From Magnetococcales bacterium WMHbinv6 (GTDB lineage Bacteria; Pseudomonadota; Magnetococcia; Magnetococcales; Magnetaquicoccaceae): a DNA stretch of 64,000 nucleotides. A model generated the notes under the pieces. The model was not told the DNA's origin. It saw only the letters and a list, made by a program, of their open reading frames with translations, and searched no databases. The translations under genes and the position numbers were made by a program. Positions 22,001-31,128 of this stretch are shown here, piece after piece (within the stretch, counting starts at the first letter, position 1; each line of letters opens with the position of its first letter). Location: assembly GCA_002753135.1 (NCBI GenBank), contig PDZV01000014.1, positions 26,447 to 90,446 on the forward strand. The letters run 5' to 3'.

Positions 22001-22157
22001 TTGCCAATGGATGGGTTAACATGGTGGTAGCTGTTGCGGTTATTGTTGTTGTATCAGCACGGCTGATATTGTGTTGTCTTGGTGCTGGCAAGTTTTTTCT
22101 CTTGCTCTGCTGACCGTTGTTATTGTCTGAATACAGGCCGATTTTGGGGAGTGTGGC

Positions 22158-25100
22158 GTGAAGGGGAGTTCTGCCCGATTAAAGATTATCCCTCGGATAT
22201 TTGCGGGATTTTTCACCTTGATTTTTCTGATACTGTTGAGCAGCGCCATCAGCTATCGCGATTTGCTGCAGTTGGGTGACGGCTTTGACCGTTATGCGGA
22301 GATGACGGAAGAGGCGATGGGCCTGGTTTCGTTAGAGCAAACGTTGGCAGATATCCGGCAGACGCTGTTGTTGGCCATGATCAGTGGCGATGAAAAAACG
22401 GTCCGTGGTAGTCAGGAGATGTTGGACCATGCCCAGCAGCAGGTAGAACAGATTGAGCAGCATTTATTGCAGGCGGAAGAGAGTGTGTCGTTGCACCGCA
22501 TTGCCGCGATTGTGCAGTCGTTGCAGAGCGGTTTGCCTCGCCTGACCGAGCTGTTGACGGCGCGTCGGCAGTTGTTTTATGCCCAGTGGTTACCCGCCGA
22601 GCAGACGTTGTCCGCGCAATTGGCCAAGATGACTCTCCTCTACCGTGAGCAGCAGGATCAGGAGGGGATGGACAGATTGCTGGAAGCAGAGCAACATCTG
22701 CAAAAAGTCGGATTGATGCTGGCCCGTCTTTCCGGGATGAATGATGCTGCCGAGTTGCCAGAAGTGGCCTATGAAGGCCGCCGCTTGCTGGATGCCCTCG
22801 AAGGGTTGGGCGAAAAACCGGTTGAGCTGCAGGCGGCAGCAGACCATTTCTGGCAAGTGTTGCAGCAGGCTTTGCAGGTAGAGAGGGAAAACAGTGCGTT
22901 GGCCCGTACCATACTGCAAGGTGAGGCCACGGAGTTTGCGACTTTGACCAGAGGTGTGTTGGCAAAACACAATCGTATTTTACAACAATTATACGTTGAT
23001 ACCAGCGAACGCAATCACGCGGCAACCCTCTTTGTTGGTGGCGTGGTTTTTTTGGTTTGTCTTGTCTCGCTGCTCATTGCCAGTTGGCTGTCCAAAACCA
23101 TTTCAACGCCCATGCAGCGCATCACGGAGGTAATGAGCCGTTTGACCCAGGGGGAGTTGGCAATTGTCATTCCTGGTATCAAGCGTCAAGATGAAATTGG
23201 CGAGATGGCGCGGGCTTTGGAAGTGTTGCAACGTTCGATGCAGTCTGTCGAGTTGCAGCACTGGATCAAAAACAACTCGGTCACTTTGAATCAGATCATG
23301 CTGCAGGCCTCTGGAGTGAAAGCCTTTTCCCAGGGCTTGATCGAGGCGTGGGTGCCGATCATTGGCGGTGTGCAGGGGGCGTTGTTCTATTTTGATGAAC
23401 AGGAACAGCGTTTACAACGGTGGGGGGGATATGCCCTGACGGCCCGTGCAGAACATGGGAGTTCCTTTGCTCTGGGAGAGTCCCTTGTCGGGCAATGTGC
23501 CCTCAACCGGCAGGTGATTGAACTGGAAAATGTGCCTTATGGCTATGCCTGGATCAGTTCCGGCATCGGCGAAACGGAGGCGATTCGTTTAACGATCGTG
23601 CCGTTGCTGTGGCAGGACCGTTTACAGGGGGTTCTGGAGGTGGCCTCCCTGTTGCCGCGCAGTGCCAGGCAGCAGCAATTGCTGCTGGAAGTGGCCGATC
23701 TGGCCGCACTGAATATGGAAATGTTGCGCCGCACCCTGCGCACGCAGGAGTTGTTGCAACAGACGCAGCAGCAGGCTGAGGCTCTGCGCCAATCGCAAGC
23801 GGTGTTGATGCAGAAAGAGGATGCGCTGCTCCTCACCAACCAACAGCTGCGCGAACGGGGCGAAATGTTGGAAGCGCAAACAGAAGAGTTGCGTACCTCG
23901 ACAGAGGAGTTGCGGGTTCAGGGCGAAGAGTTGCGGGTTGCCAATGAAGCGTTGGCAGAAAAGGCCAAATTATTGGAAGAACGGGAAAAATCCCTTGTCG
24001 AAGCAAGAGGAGAGGCCGAAAAGCGGGCTTTTGAACGCGAGTTGGCATCTCGATACAAGTCGGAATTTTTGGCCAACATGTCGCATGAGCTGCGCACCCC
24101 CTTGAACAGTTTGCTGATTTTGGCCGAGAGCCTCTCCAGCAACAGTGATGGCAATTTGCTGCCGGAACAGGTGGAGTCGGCAACGATCATTCATGAGAGC
24201 GGCACCCATTTATTGCGTCTGATCAATGATATTCTCGATATTGCCAAAGTAGAGGCTGGTCGGATGGAGCTGTTTGCCGAGGTGATCAGCCTCTCGGAGT
24301 TGCTGGCGGTGATGGAACGTCGTTTCCGTCGTATGGCCCAGGGGCGTGGTATTCGTTTGCGAACGCTGATGGGTGAGCATGTGCCGGACAAACTGCATAC
24401 GGATCGGGGCAAACTGGAGCAGATTTTGACCAATTTGCTGGGCAATGCCATCAAATTTACCGAGCAGGGAGAGGTGCGTCTGGAGGTGCTGGCCTGGGAG
24501 GGGCAGGGGGTCAAACTGCAGGTGAGCGACAGCGGCATTGGCATTGCGGCAGAAAATCTGGAGAACATTTTTGAGGCTTTTGCCCAAGCCGATGGGACCA
24601 CCAATCGTCGTTTTGGTGGATCGGGGCTCGGTTTGACCATTGCCCGCAAATTGGCACAACTGCTGGGGGGCGAAATCAAAGTCAGCAGCCAACTGGGCGT
24701 GGGCAGTCAATTTACCGTCTGGTTGCCGGATGCGGGCCAGGAGATGGCTGCACTGGCCTGCATACCCACAGAGGAGATGATGGCCTCTGGAATGGTGCGG
24801 CAAAGCCCAGACAATCGTGCCTACCCGGAAGATGATCGGGAGCAGATGGATGAAGGGGAACCGCTCATTTTGGTTGTAGAGGACGATCCGGTGTTTGCCG
24901 GCATGACCTATGCCCAGGCCCGGAACAAGGGATTGCGTTGTTTGCTGGCCAGAGATGGGAGGAATGCTCTGTTGTTGGCCCAACGTTATCAACCGATGGG
25001 AATCATTCTCGACGTGGGCTTGCCGGATATGGATGGCTGGGAAGTGATGAATCGTCTTAAACAGGATCCGCAAACCCAGCGTATTCCGGTCCATTTTGTC

Positions 25101-26039
25101 TCTGCCCTGGATGCCCGCTTACGGGCGATGGGTATGGGTGCCGTTGGCTTTTTGACCAAGCCGATCACCCAGGAACAGTTGATCACGGTTTTTGATCGGG
25201 TGACGGAAGCGGCGCAGGGGGGCAAGCTCAAGCATGTCCTGGTCATGGATGCGGATGCGCTTTCCCGGCAGGAGGTGGTGCAATTATTACGACATGCCGA
25301 GGTGGTGGTCGAAGAGGCTGCCAGCGGAGAGGGTTGTTTGATACGTCTGCGCAGCGGGGGAATACACTGTTTGATTTTGGATTTGGGCGTGGCAGTCAAT
25401 GAGGGTGTTGCCTTTTTGCACCGTTTGGTGACCGAATTGGGGGAGGCGATGCCACCGGTGGTGGTCTATTCGCCACGCAATTTGACCACAGAAGAGTTGA
25501 TTCATTTCCGGGAGTTTACCGACAGTATCATCATTCGCAGCGACCGCTCTGACCATCGCCTGCAGGAGGAGGTGGAAAATTTTCTTACCCAGGTGCAAGG
25601 CAATGTCGCCCTGCTCAAAAGTGAAGCAGCCCCCGATTTTTCCTGGGAAGGACGCAAAATTTTGGTGGTGGATGACGATATGCGCAACACCTTTGCCCTG
25701 TCCAAGGTGTTGCGCAGCAAAGGGATGAAGGTTCTTATGGCGCAGGATGGCAACAAAGCGTTGGCCCAGTTGGCGAGCAATCGGGATGTGCAGTTGGTGT
25801 TGATGGATATCATGATGCCGGACAAAGATGGCTATCAGACCATGCAGGAGATGCGCCGCCAGGAGCAATGGCAATCCCTGCCCATCGTGGCTTTGACGGC
25901 CAAGGCCATGAGTGGCGACCGGGAACGCTGTTTGGCCGCCGGGGCCAATGACTATTTGACCAAACCGGTCAATTTGGAACTGTTGTTGGTTAAAATGGCC
26001 CATCTGTTGAGTGAACAGGAGCAGAAAACAGGTCAATGA
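22158..26039 (+). CDS. Membrane hybrid histidine kinase (HAMP-GAF-coiled coil-HK-REC-REC-REC)
   Basis: A 1,293-residue sensor. A first membrane helix lies near residues 15-33, a long periplasmic helical region at 34-290, a second helix at about 295-315, a HAMP domain, then a GAF domain (about 395-530). A long Glu/Gln-rich coiled coil (545-640) leads into the HisKA box with H643 (MSHELRTPLN), an HATPase domain with DSGIGI and GSGLGL, and three receiver domains with phospho-acceptor candidates D952, D1075 and D1217. The middle receiver looks degenerate, lacking an obvious conserved Lys. The GTG start is set by the frame. The next genes are cheR and cheB, overlapping by 4 bp. Confidence 0.9.
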   Translation: MKGSSARLKIIPRIFAGFFTLIFLILLSSAISYRDLLQLGDGFDRYAEMTEEAMGLVSLEQTLADIRQTLLLAMISGDEKTVRGSQEMLDHAQQQVEQIEQHLLQAEESVSLHRIAAIVQSLQSGLPRLTELLTARRQLFYAQWLPAEQTLSAQLAKMTLLYREQQDQEGMDRLLEAEQHLQKVGLMLARLSGMNDAAELPEVAYEGRRLLDALEGLGEKPVELQAAADHFWQVLQQALQVERENSALARTILQGEATEFATLTRGVLAKHNRILQQLYVDTSERNHAATLFVGGVVFLVCLVSLLIASWLSKTISTPMQRITEVMSRLTQGELAIVIPGIKRQDEIGEMARALEVLQRSMQSVELQHWIKNNSVTLNQIMLQASGVKAFSQGLIEAWVPIIGGVQGALFYFDEQEQRLQRWGGYALTARAEHGSSFALGESLVGQCALNRQVIELENVPYGYAWISSGIGETEAIRLTIVPLLWQDRLQGVLEVASLLPRSARQQQLLLEVADLAALNMEMLRRTLRTQELLQQTQQQAEALRQSQAVLMQKEDALLLTNQQLRERGEMLEAQTEELRTSTEELRVQGEELRVANEALAEKAKLLEEREKSLVEARGEAEKRAFERELASRYKSEFLANMSHELRTPLNSLLILAESLSSNSDGNLLPEQVESATIIHESGTHLLRLINDILDIAKVEAGRMELFAEVISLSELLAVMERRFRRMAQGRGIRLRTLMGEHVPDKLHTDRGKLEQILTNLLGNAIKFTEQGEVRLEVLAWEGQGVKLQVSDSGIGIAAENLENIFEAFAQADGTTNRRFGGSGLGLTIARKLAQLLGGEIKVSSQLGVGSQFTVWLPDAGQEMAALACIPTEEMMASGMVRQSPDNRAYPEDDREQMDEGEPLILVVEDDPVFAGMTYAQARNKGLRCLLARDGRNALLLAQRYQPMGIILDVGLPDMDGWEVMNRLKQDPQTQRIPVHFVSALDARLRAMGMGAVGFLTKPITQEQLITVFDRVTEAAQGGKLKHVLVMDADALSRQEVVQLLRHAEVVVEEAASGEGCLIRLRSGGIHCLILDLGVAVNEGVAFLHRLVTELGEAMPPVVVYSPRNLTTEELIHFREFTDSIIIRSDRSDHRLQEEVENFLTQVQGNVALLKSEAAPDFSWEGRKILVVDDDMRNTFALSKVLRSKGMKVLMAQDGNKALAQLASNRDVQLVLMDIMMPDKDGYQTMQEMRRQEQWQSLPIVALTAKAMSGDRERCLAAGANDYLTKPVNLELLLVKMAHLLSEQEQKTGQ

Positions 26040-26875
26040 AACCGTCAGAAATCGAAGAGGTCGAGATCGATCTGTTTGTGGAAGCGTTACGCTTGCGCCA
26101 TGGATATGATTTTCGCCATTATGGCCGGGCCTCTTTGCGGCGACGTTTGCTTGCTTTACAGCGCTTGTTCGGGGTGGCGCATCTGGTCGATTTGCTGCCA
26201 CGCTTGTTGCGTGAAGAGAGTGTTTTATCAAAGGTTTTGTCTGCTTTGTCGGTTCCGGTGACGGAAATGTTTCGCGATCCGGAGGTTTTTTCTGTGTTGC
26301 GGCAGGAAGTGGTACCGGTATTGCGGAGCTTTCCCCGGATCAATATTTGGCAGGTGGGTTGTGCCACAGGAGAAGAGGCCTACTCCCTGGCGATAGTGAT
26401 GGCGGAAGAGGGATGCCTGCAACAGTGTCAGATTTATGCCACGGATATCAACGATGCCGCACTGGCCACGGCTGAGGCGGGCATCTTTCATGCACGGCGT
26501 CTGGCGCTCTACAGTGACAACTATCGTCTGGCCGGTGGCAAGGCCAAACTGACCGATTATTGCCGTGCCCATTTGGATGTGATGGAGATGGATGTTGCGT
26601 TGCGCCGAGCGATGGTCTTCGCCCACCACAATCTGGTGGCGGACGGGGTGTTTTGTGAAGCCCATTTGGTGATCTGTCGTAACGTGTTGATCTATTTTGA
26701 CCGCCACCTGCAGGACCGCTCTCTGGCCTTGGTCCGGCAAAGTCTGGTCCGCGGCGGCTATCTCTGCCTGGGCTTGCAAGAGAGTCTGGATGCCTATGCC
26801 GGCAAAGAGGAGTTTTATCCGGTTGATCGTTTGTTGCGCATTTTTCGCCTGCGAGCAGATGGTGGCGGGCGATGA
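26036..26875 (+). CDS. CheR-type protein-glutamate methyltransferase
   Basis: A SAM-dependent O-methyltransferase of 279 residues that methylates glutamates on chemoreceptor-like proteins. The N-terminal helical CheR_N domain (1-75) is followed by the Rossmann domain with SAM motif VGCATGEEAYSLAI, the acidic loop YATDIN, and the motif VICRNVLIYFDRHLQ. It is embedded between a hybrid kinase and a CheB gene with 4-bp overlaps. There is no MCP in the window, so the kinase itself is the best candidate substrate. Confidence 0.93.
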   Translation: MKPSEIEEVEIDLFVEALRLRHGYDFRHYGRASLRRRLLALQRLFGVAHLVDLLPRLLREESVLSKVLSALSVPVTEMFRDPEVFSVLRQEVVPVLRSFPRINIWQVGCATGEEAYSLAIVMAEEGCLQQCQIYATDINDAALATAEAGIFHARRLALYSDNYRLAGGKAKLTDYCRAHLDVMEMDVALRRAMVFAHHNLVADGVFCEAHLVICRNVLIYFDRHLQDRSLALVRQSLVRGGYLCLGLQESLDAYAGKEEFYPVDRLLRIFRLRADGGGR

Positions 26876-27459
26876 AAAGGCGGGGGCGGGTGATTGTTTT
26901 TGGCTGTTCGACCGGGGGGGTGCGAGCCATGCAGACGGCTTTTGGTCTTTTGCCGGTCGATTATCCCTGGCCGATTGTCGGTGTCTGCCATCTCCATGCG
27001 CAGGGAAGATGGTTGATGCCGGAGGTGTTGGCACGAGGCTGCCAGCTCAAAGTTCAGGGGGCGGTGGAAAAAGAACGGTTGCAGGGGGGGCATCTCTATC
27101 TGGCACCACCCGGTTACCATTTGCTGCTGGAACGGGATCGGAGCTGTTCCTTGACGGTGGATGAAAAGGTCAACGGCAGCCGACCGGCAATCGATCCGCT
27201 GTTTGAATCGGCAGCCGACAGTCTGGGCGATCAAAGTATTGCCGTCATTCTCAGCGGTGCCAACCGGGATGGGGCAGAGGGTGCCTATCGGATTGCGGCC
27301 CAAGGCGGGCTGTGTGTGATTCAGGATCCAAACACGGCAGAAGCAGAAGAGATGCCGCGTGCGGCCTTGGCCGTTGTGCCTGCCGCGCAACGGGTTGTGG
27401 TGCGTTTGGAAGAGATAGGACCATTTTTGCAGACGATGGGAGTTGTGACCAATGGCTGA
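26872..27459 (+). CDS. CheB-type methylesterase, catalytic domain only
   Basis: A 195-residue protein-glutamate methylesterase without the usual N-terminal receiver domain. The catalytic triad is visible: S13 (FGCSTGGVRA), H40 (VCHLHAQG) and D133 (LSGANRDGAEGA). It is the counterpart of the neighbouring CheR. As a stand-alone esterase domain it cannot be switched on by direct phosphorylation, which fits variants found beside hybrid kinases. The start overlaps cheR by 4 bp and the stop overlaps the next gene by 8 bp. Confidence 0.92.
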   Translation: MKRRGRVIVFGCSTGGVRAMQTAFGLLPVDYPWPIVGVCHLHAQGRWLMPEVLARGCQLKVQGAVEKERLQGGHLYLAPPGYHLLLERDRSCSLTVDEKVNGSRPAIDPLFESAADSLGDQSIAVILSGANRDGAEGAYRIAAQGGLCVIQDPNTAEAEEMPRAALAVVPAAQRVVVRLEEIGPFLQTMGVVTNG

Positions 27460-29632
27460 GCCGTTACCGAAAATTTTGGTGGTAGATGACATTGCAGCCA
27501 ATCTGGTGGCCATGCGCACCTTGTTGAGCAAACTGCATGCAGAGGTTGTGGTTGCCACTTCCGGCAATGATGCCTTGGCCTTGGCTCTGGATCATGATTT
27601 GGCCCTGGTCTTGTTGGATATCAATATGCCAGGGATGGATGGTTTTGAGGTGGCAGAGTGGCTGCGGGGCGAAGATCAGACGCGGGATGTGCCGATCATT
27701 TTTGTGACGGCGGCCTATAAGGATGATGCCCATCGCCTGCAGGGGTATCATGTGGGGGCCATCGATTATATCGAAAAACCGGTCGATTGGCGGATTTTGC
27801 GTTCCAAGGTGTCGGTGTTGCTGGAATTGTATCGGCGCAAGCAAGAGTTGAAACAGGCCAATCACATCATGAGCGAACGCTCAATCATGTTGCAGACCAC
27901 CCTGGATACGATTCGCCATGGCTTGGGTATGTTTGATGCTCAACTCTGTTTGCAGGCCTGGAATGAGCGCTTTTTCGATTATCCGGGCTATCCGGCCAAA
28001 CTGGCTACCAGGGGAACGCCGCTGGCAAAATTTATTCGCCTGCACGAAAAAAGGGGCGAAATGGTGCGCAAGGTGGCCGATCGCCTGGCCGACCAGCGGC
28101 AGGCGTGGCGTTTTGACTGGTCTTTGGCCAGTGGGCGCACCATGGATGTCAAGACCAATCCCATGCCGGGCGGGGGCGTGGTGATTGCCTTGACCGATGT
28201 GACCGATCAGCGCCGCGATGAGGCCGCCGTGCGCGAATATGCCAGTCGCTTGGCCGCCGTCAACGCCACCGCCCATGATGCCATTGTCACCATTGACCAC
28301 CATGGCAAGGTGCGGGAGTGGAATCCGGCAGCAGAGAGCATGTTCGGTTTCACCGCCCAGGAGATGCGGGGCCACTCCCTGCAGCGGATTATGCCGGAGC
28401 GCTTTCAGCAGTGGCATGAGCAGGGTCTGTTGCGTTATGTACAGTCCAGGGAGTCAGAGGTGGTCGGCAAGACCATGGAGCGAATTGGTTTGCGCCGTGA
28501 TGGTCAGGAGTTTCCGATAGAACTCTCTCTGGCTGCCTGGGGGGAGCCGAAGCAACCCTTTTTTACCGCCATCATGCGTGATGTGACCGAGCGGAAAATG
28601 CAGGAAGTGTTGTTGGTGCAGATGAACCAGCGTTTGAGCGACTCCCTGGCGGAGTTGCAAAAACATCACCAGGAGCTGTTGCAACTGAGCCGGATGAATG
28701 AACGGCTGCAATCCTGTGCCAATATGGAGGAGGCGGTCGCGGTTCTGCAAGAGGCGCTGGCGACTCTGTTCCAAGGATTGGCTGGGGAGTTGCTGTTGCA
28801 AGAAGGAGAGGGAGAGCAGGTGACACGCGCCGGACACTGGGGCGGCAATAAGGATGACTCTTTTCCCCCCTCCAGTTGCACGGTGGCGGCAGAATGGCAA
28901 CAGGCAGCGTCAGGCCGCGAAGGGTGTCGTTTGCACTGGGAAAATATTCAGGGGGGGTGTTGTTGTCTGCCCTTGTGGGAACAAGGCAAGGTGTTCGGTT
29001 TTCTCCATTTACAGCAACGGTCGGCAAGGGCGGATGACTCTATTGATCGTCATTCTGGCCTGATGTCCACGGTGCGCGAATCGGTTGAGCTGTCTCTGGC
29101 CAATTTGCGCATGCGCGAGCGCTTAAAAGATCAAGCGGTACGCGATGTGTTGACCGGCTTGTTCAACCGGCGCTATCTGGATGAGACGCTGCCACGGGAG
29201 TTAAGCCGGGCAGCGCGCAGCCAGCAGCCGTTGGCGGTGGCCATGGTCGATGTGGACCATTTCAAACGTTTCAATGACACCTTTGGTCACGATGCGGGAG
29301 ATGCGGTTTTGCGCGAGGTGGCGAGGCTGTTACGGCAGCGCTTGCGCAAGAGTGATATTGCCTGCCGCTATGGTGGCGAAGAGATGACGGTGGTCTTGCC
29401 CGGTTTGGAGGTGATGGCCGCCCGCGAACGGATGGAGATGATCCGCGAGGAGATCAAAGCCTTGCAGGTGGAACATGCCGGTGTTGCTCTCGGCACCATC
29501 ACCGTCTCCATAGGGATTGCCGACTATCCCCGACACGGCAACCAGATGGAAGAGATTTTACGCAAGGCCGACGCGGCCTTGTATCAGGCCAAACAGGGCG
29601 GACGTAACCGGGTGATTGTTTCTGAAGGTTGA
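27452..29632 (+). CDS. Response regulator with PAS domains and GGDEF (diguanylate cyclase)
   Basis: A 726-residue output protein. The receiver domain (1-125) has D56 (LLDINMPGMDG). A PAS-like domain (about 145-250) begins with LDTIRHGLGMFD, and a second canonical PAS follows at about 260-390. A linker/GAF-like region runs to about 555, then a GGDEF domain. The active-site motif is GGEEM at 641-645, an active variant, and the I-site RKSD lies five residues before it, so product inhibition by c-di-GMP is expected. No EAL domain is present. It is the last gene of the operon and its probable output is c-di-GMP synthesis. Confidence 0.92.
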   Translation: MAEPLPKILVVDDIAANLVAMRTLLSKLHAEVVVATSGNDALALALDHDLALVLLDINMPGMDGFEVAEWLRGEDQTRDVPIIFVTAAYKDDAHRLQGYHVGAIDYIEKPVDWRILRSKVSVLLELYRRKQELKQANHIMSERSIMLQTTLDTIRHGLGMFDAQLCLQAWNERFFDYPGYPAKLATRGTPLAKFIRLHEKRGEMVRKVADRLADQRQAWRFDWSLASGRTMDVKTNPMPGGGVVIALTDVTDQRRDEAAVREYASRLAAVNATAHDAIVTIDHHGKVREWNPAAESMFGFTAQEMRGHSLQRIMPERFQQWHEQGLLRYVQSRESEVVGKTMERIGLRRDGQEFPIELSLAAWGEPKQPFFTAIMRDVTERKMQEVLLVQMNQRLSDSLAELQKHHQELLQLSRMNERLQSCANMEEAVAVLQEALATLFQGLAGELLLQEGEGEQVTRAGHWGGNKDDSFPPSSCTVAAEWQQAASGREGCRLHWENIQGGCCCLPLWEQGKVFGFLHLQQRSARADDSIDRHSGLMSTVRESVELSLANLRMRERLKDQAVRDVLTGLFNRRYLDETLPRELSRAARSQQPLAVAMVDVDHFKRFNDTFGHDAGDAVLREVARLLRQRLRKSDIACRYGGEEMTVVLPGLEVMAARERMEMIREEIKALQVEHAGVALGTITVSIGIADYPRHGNQMEEILRKADAALYQAKQGGRNRVIVSEG

Positions 29633-29647
29633 GCGCTGGGGTGCTGC

Positions 29648-29773
29648 TTCGGCCCTCTTCCCGAATGGACCAGCGACAAAATTGCCAAGGCCGAGTTGCC
29701 AACCCTGGAGGAGTGGAGTCTCCGCATTCTGGACGCTCCGACTCTGGAGAGCGTGCTGGCGGATCCGTCTTGA
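29648..29773 (+). pseudogene. 3' remnant of an Rpn-family nuclease gene
   Basis: The last 41 codons of an Rpn gene (from FGPLPEW to ESVLADPS) are present with no start or catalytic domain. They match the C-terminus of the intact gene at 29922-30935 with two substitutions. The remnant starts 15 bp after the diguanylate cyclase stop. It is part of a 193-bp direct repeat (see 29648-29840). Confidence 0.85.
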
Positions 29774-29840
29774 TAGCTGGGATATTCCGGTGTTGGGGAG
29801 AATTTGCACAGGGTACCCTATATGATTCGCCACGGCAGAG
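29648..29840 (+). repeat. 193-bp direct repeat, left copy
   Basis: Aligned base by base with 30810-31002, the two copies have equal length and differ at only three positions by eye. They comprise the 3' end of an Rpn gene and about 65 bp after its stop, ending in GATTCGCCACGGCAGAG. Confidence 0.9.
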
Positions 29841-29921
29841 TCATGCGGGTAACTGTTTTCAGAATTGGTGAACCAAGAATTTCCCATAAATTTCTGTCAC
29901 CTTTAGCGAGATGCCTGACCT

Positions 29922-30935
29922 ATGGCAGAGGCTGCCCATACCTTCGATTCGATCTACCATCGCCTTTTCGCTTACCCGGAGATGGTGGCCGATCTGCTGC
30001 AGAATTTTTTGGACGCCGATCTTCTGGCAGATATTGATCCATCCCGGATGCGGCGGTTGAACAGCAAATTTACCGCCCGGAAAGGCCAGAGGCGGCGTGG
30101 GGATGTGGTATGGGAGATTCCCATTCTCTCTGGAGGCAGTCTGTTTTTGTTGGTGTTGTTGGAGTTTCAGTCTGAAGCAGACGAATGGATGGTGCTGCGT
30201 CTGGCTGTCTATACCGGTCTGCTCTACCAGCAACTGGTGGATGAGCGCAAATTGAAACCGTCGGATGGCTTGCCAGCCGTGTTGCCTGTGGTCATTTTTA
30301 ATGGCGAACCGCGATGGGGTGCCGCAACCACGCTGCGGGAGCTGATTCGTTTACCCTCTGGATCTCCGTTATGGAAATACCAACCGGAGATGCGATACTA
30401 TGTGATTGACGAGGGGCGTTTTGCCGAGGAGACGTTGAAGGGTCTGCACTCTCTGACGGCAATTTTTTTCCGCATCGGACATCCAGGCACTCCGGCGTCG
30501 ATTCTGGAGGCCAGTCGCGATTTGGTGGCCTGGTTTGCCAAACACCCGGATGGACCTCCGGTGAAGCGGTTGTTCCGTGAATTGCTGACCGTTGGCTTGG
30601 AACGTCTCAGCGGTCCGCACTCCCTGCCGCGCATTCCCGAAGAACTTGAGGAGGTGGTGAACATGTTGGCGACACACGTTGAAAAATGGTCGAGAGATAT
30701 TGAGCAGAAGGGGATACTGATCGGCGAACAGAAAGGCCGCCAGGAAGGTCGCCAGGAAGGCAGACAGGAAGAAGGCGCATCCCTGTTGGCTCGTCTCCTC
30801 CAACGCCGTTTCGGCCCTCTTCCCGAATGGGCCAGCGACAAAATTGCCAAGGCCGAGTTGTCAACCCTGGAGGAGTGGAGTCTCCGCATTCTGGACGCTC
30901 CGACTCTGGAGAGCGTGCTGGCGGATCCGTCTTGA
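29922..30935 (+). CDS. Rpn-family recombination-promoting nuclease / PD-(D/E)XK putative transposase
   Basis: A 337-residue protein of the transposase_31/Rpn family. The N-terminal segment SIYHRLFAYPEMVADLLQNF is typical. The predicted PD-(D/E)XK active site is D61 (GDVVWEI) and E81-x-Q83 (LLEFQSE). A short repeat of GRQE units at about 265-280 precedes a DUF4351-like C-terminal domain. Related E. coli Rpn proteins cleave DNA and stimulate recA-independent recombination. A truncated second copy sits just upstream, and REP-like repeats and an Mrr gene follow, so the region looks accessory. Confidence 0.88.
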   Translation: MAEAAHTFDSIYHRLFAYPEMVADLLQNFLDADLLADIDPSRMRRLNSKFTARKGQRRRGDVVWEIPILSGGSLFLLVLLEFQSEADEWMVLRLAVYTGLLYQQLVDERKLKPSDGLPAVLPVVIFNGEPRWGAATTLRELIRLPSGSPLWKYQPEMRYYVIDEGRFAEETLKGLHSLTAIFFRIGHPGTPASILEASRDLVAWFAKHPDGPPVKRLFRELLTVGLERLSGPHSLPRIPEELEEVVNMLATHVEKWSRDIEQKGILIGEQKGRQEGRQEGRQEEGASLLARLLQRRFGPLPEWASDKIAKAELSTLEEWSLRILDAPTLESVLADPS

Positions 30936-31002
30936 TAGCTGGGATATTCCGGTGTTGGGGAGAATTAGCACAGGGTACCCTATATGATTCGCCACGGCAG
31001 AG
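30810..31002 (+). repeat. 193-bp direct repeat, right copy
   Basis: Matches 29648-29840 with three mismatches. Here it is the natural 3' end of the intact Rpn gene plus its downstream flank. Confidence 0.9.
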
Positions 31003-31003
31003 C

Positions 31004-31095
31004 AATTAGGGTGAGTCTCCCTGGAATTCACCTGGAATTCAGTAATTAGGGTGAGTCTCCCTGGAATTCCCCCACCCTGGAATTCCCCCGTTCCT
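31004..31095. repeat. REP-like repeats containing GGAATTC units
   Basis: A 26-bp unit occurs exactly twice, at 31004-31029 and 31044-31069 (begins AATTAGGGTGAGTCTCC, ends TGGAATTC). Further CCTGGAATTC copies are at 31031-31040 and around 31076-31085. The pattern resembles REP sequences mobilised by REP-associated tyrosine transposases, none of which is seen here. Confidence 0.75.
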
Positions 31096-31128
31096 GGGAG
31101 GGGTGCTGGATGGTTGCGCTTACATCCG

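Noticed and set aside
29804..30037. A short frame running into the Rpn gene start.
   Set aside because: It lies in the duplicated flank and reads through the 5' part of the Rpn gene in another frame.
31004..31095. A CRISPR array.
   Set aside because: Only two full units with a 14-bp spacer, no cas genes; REP-like repeats fit better.
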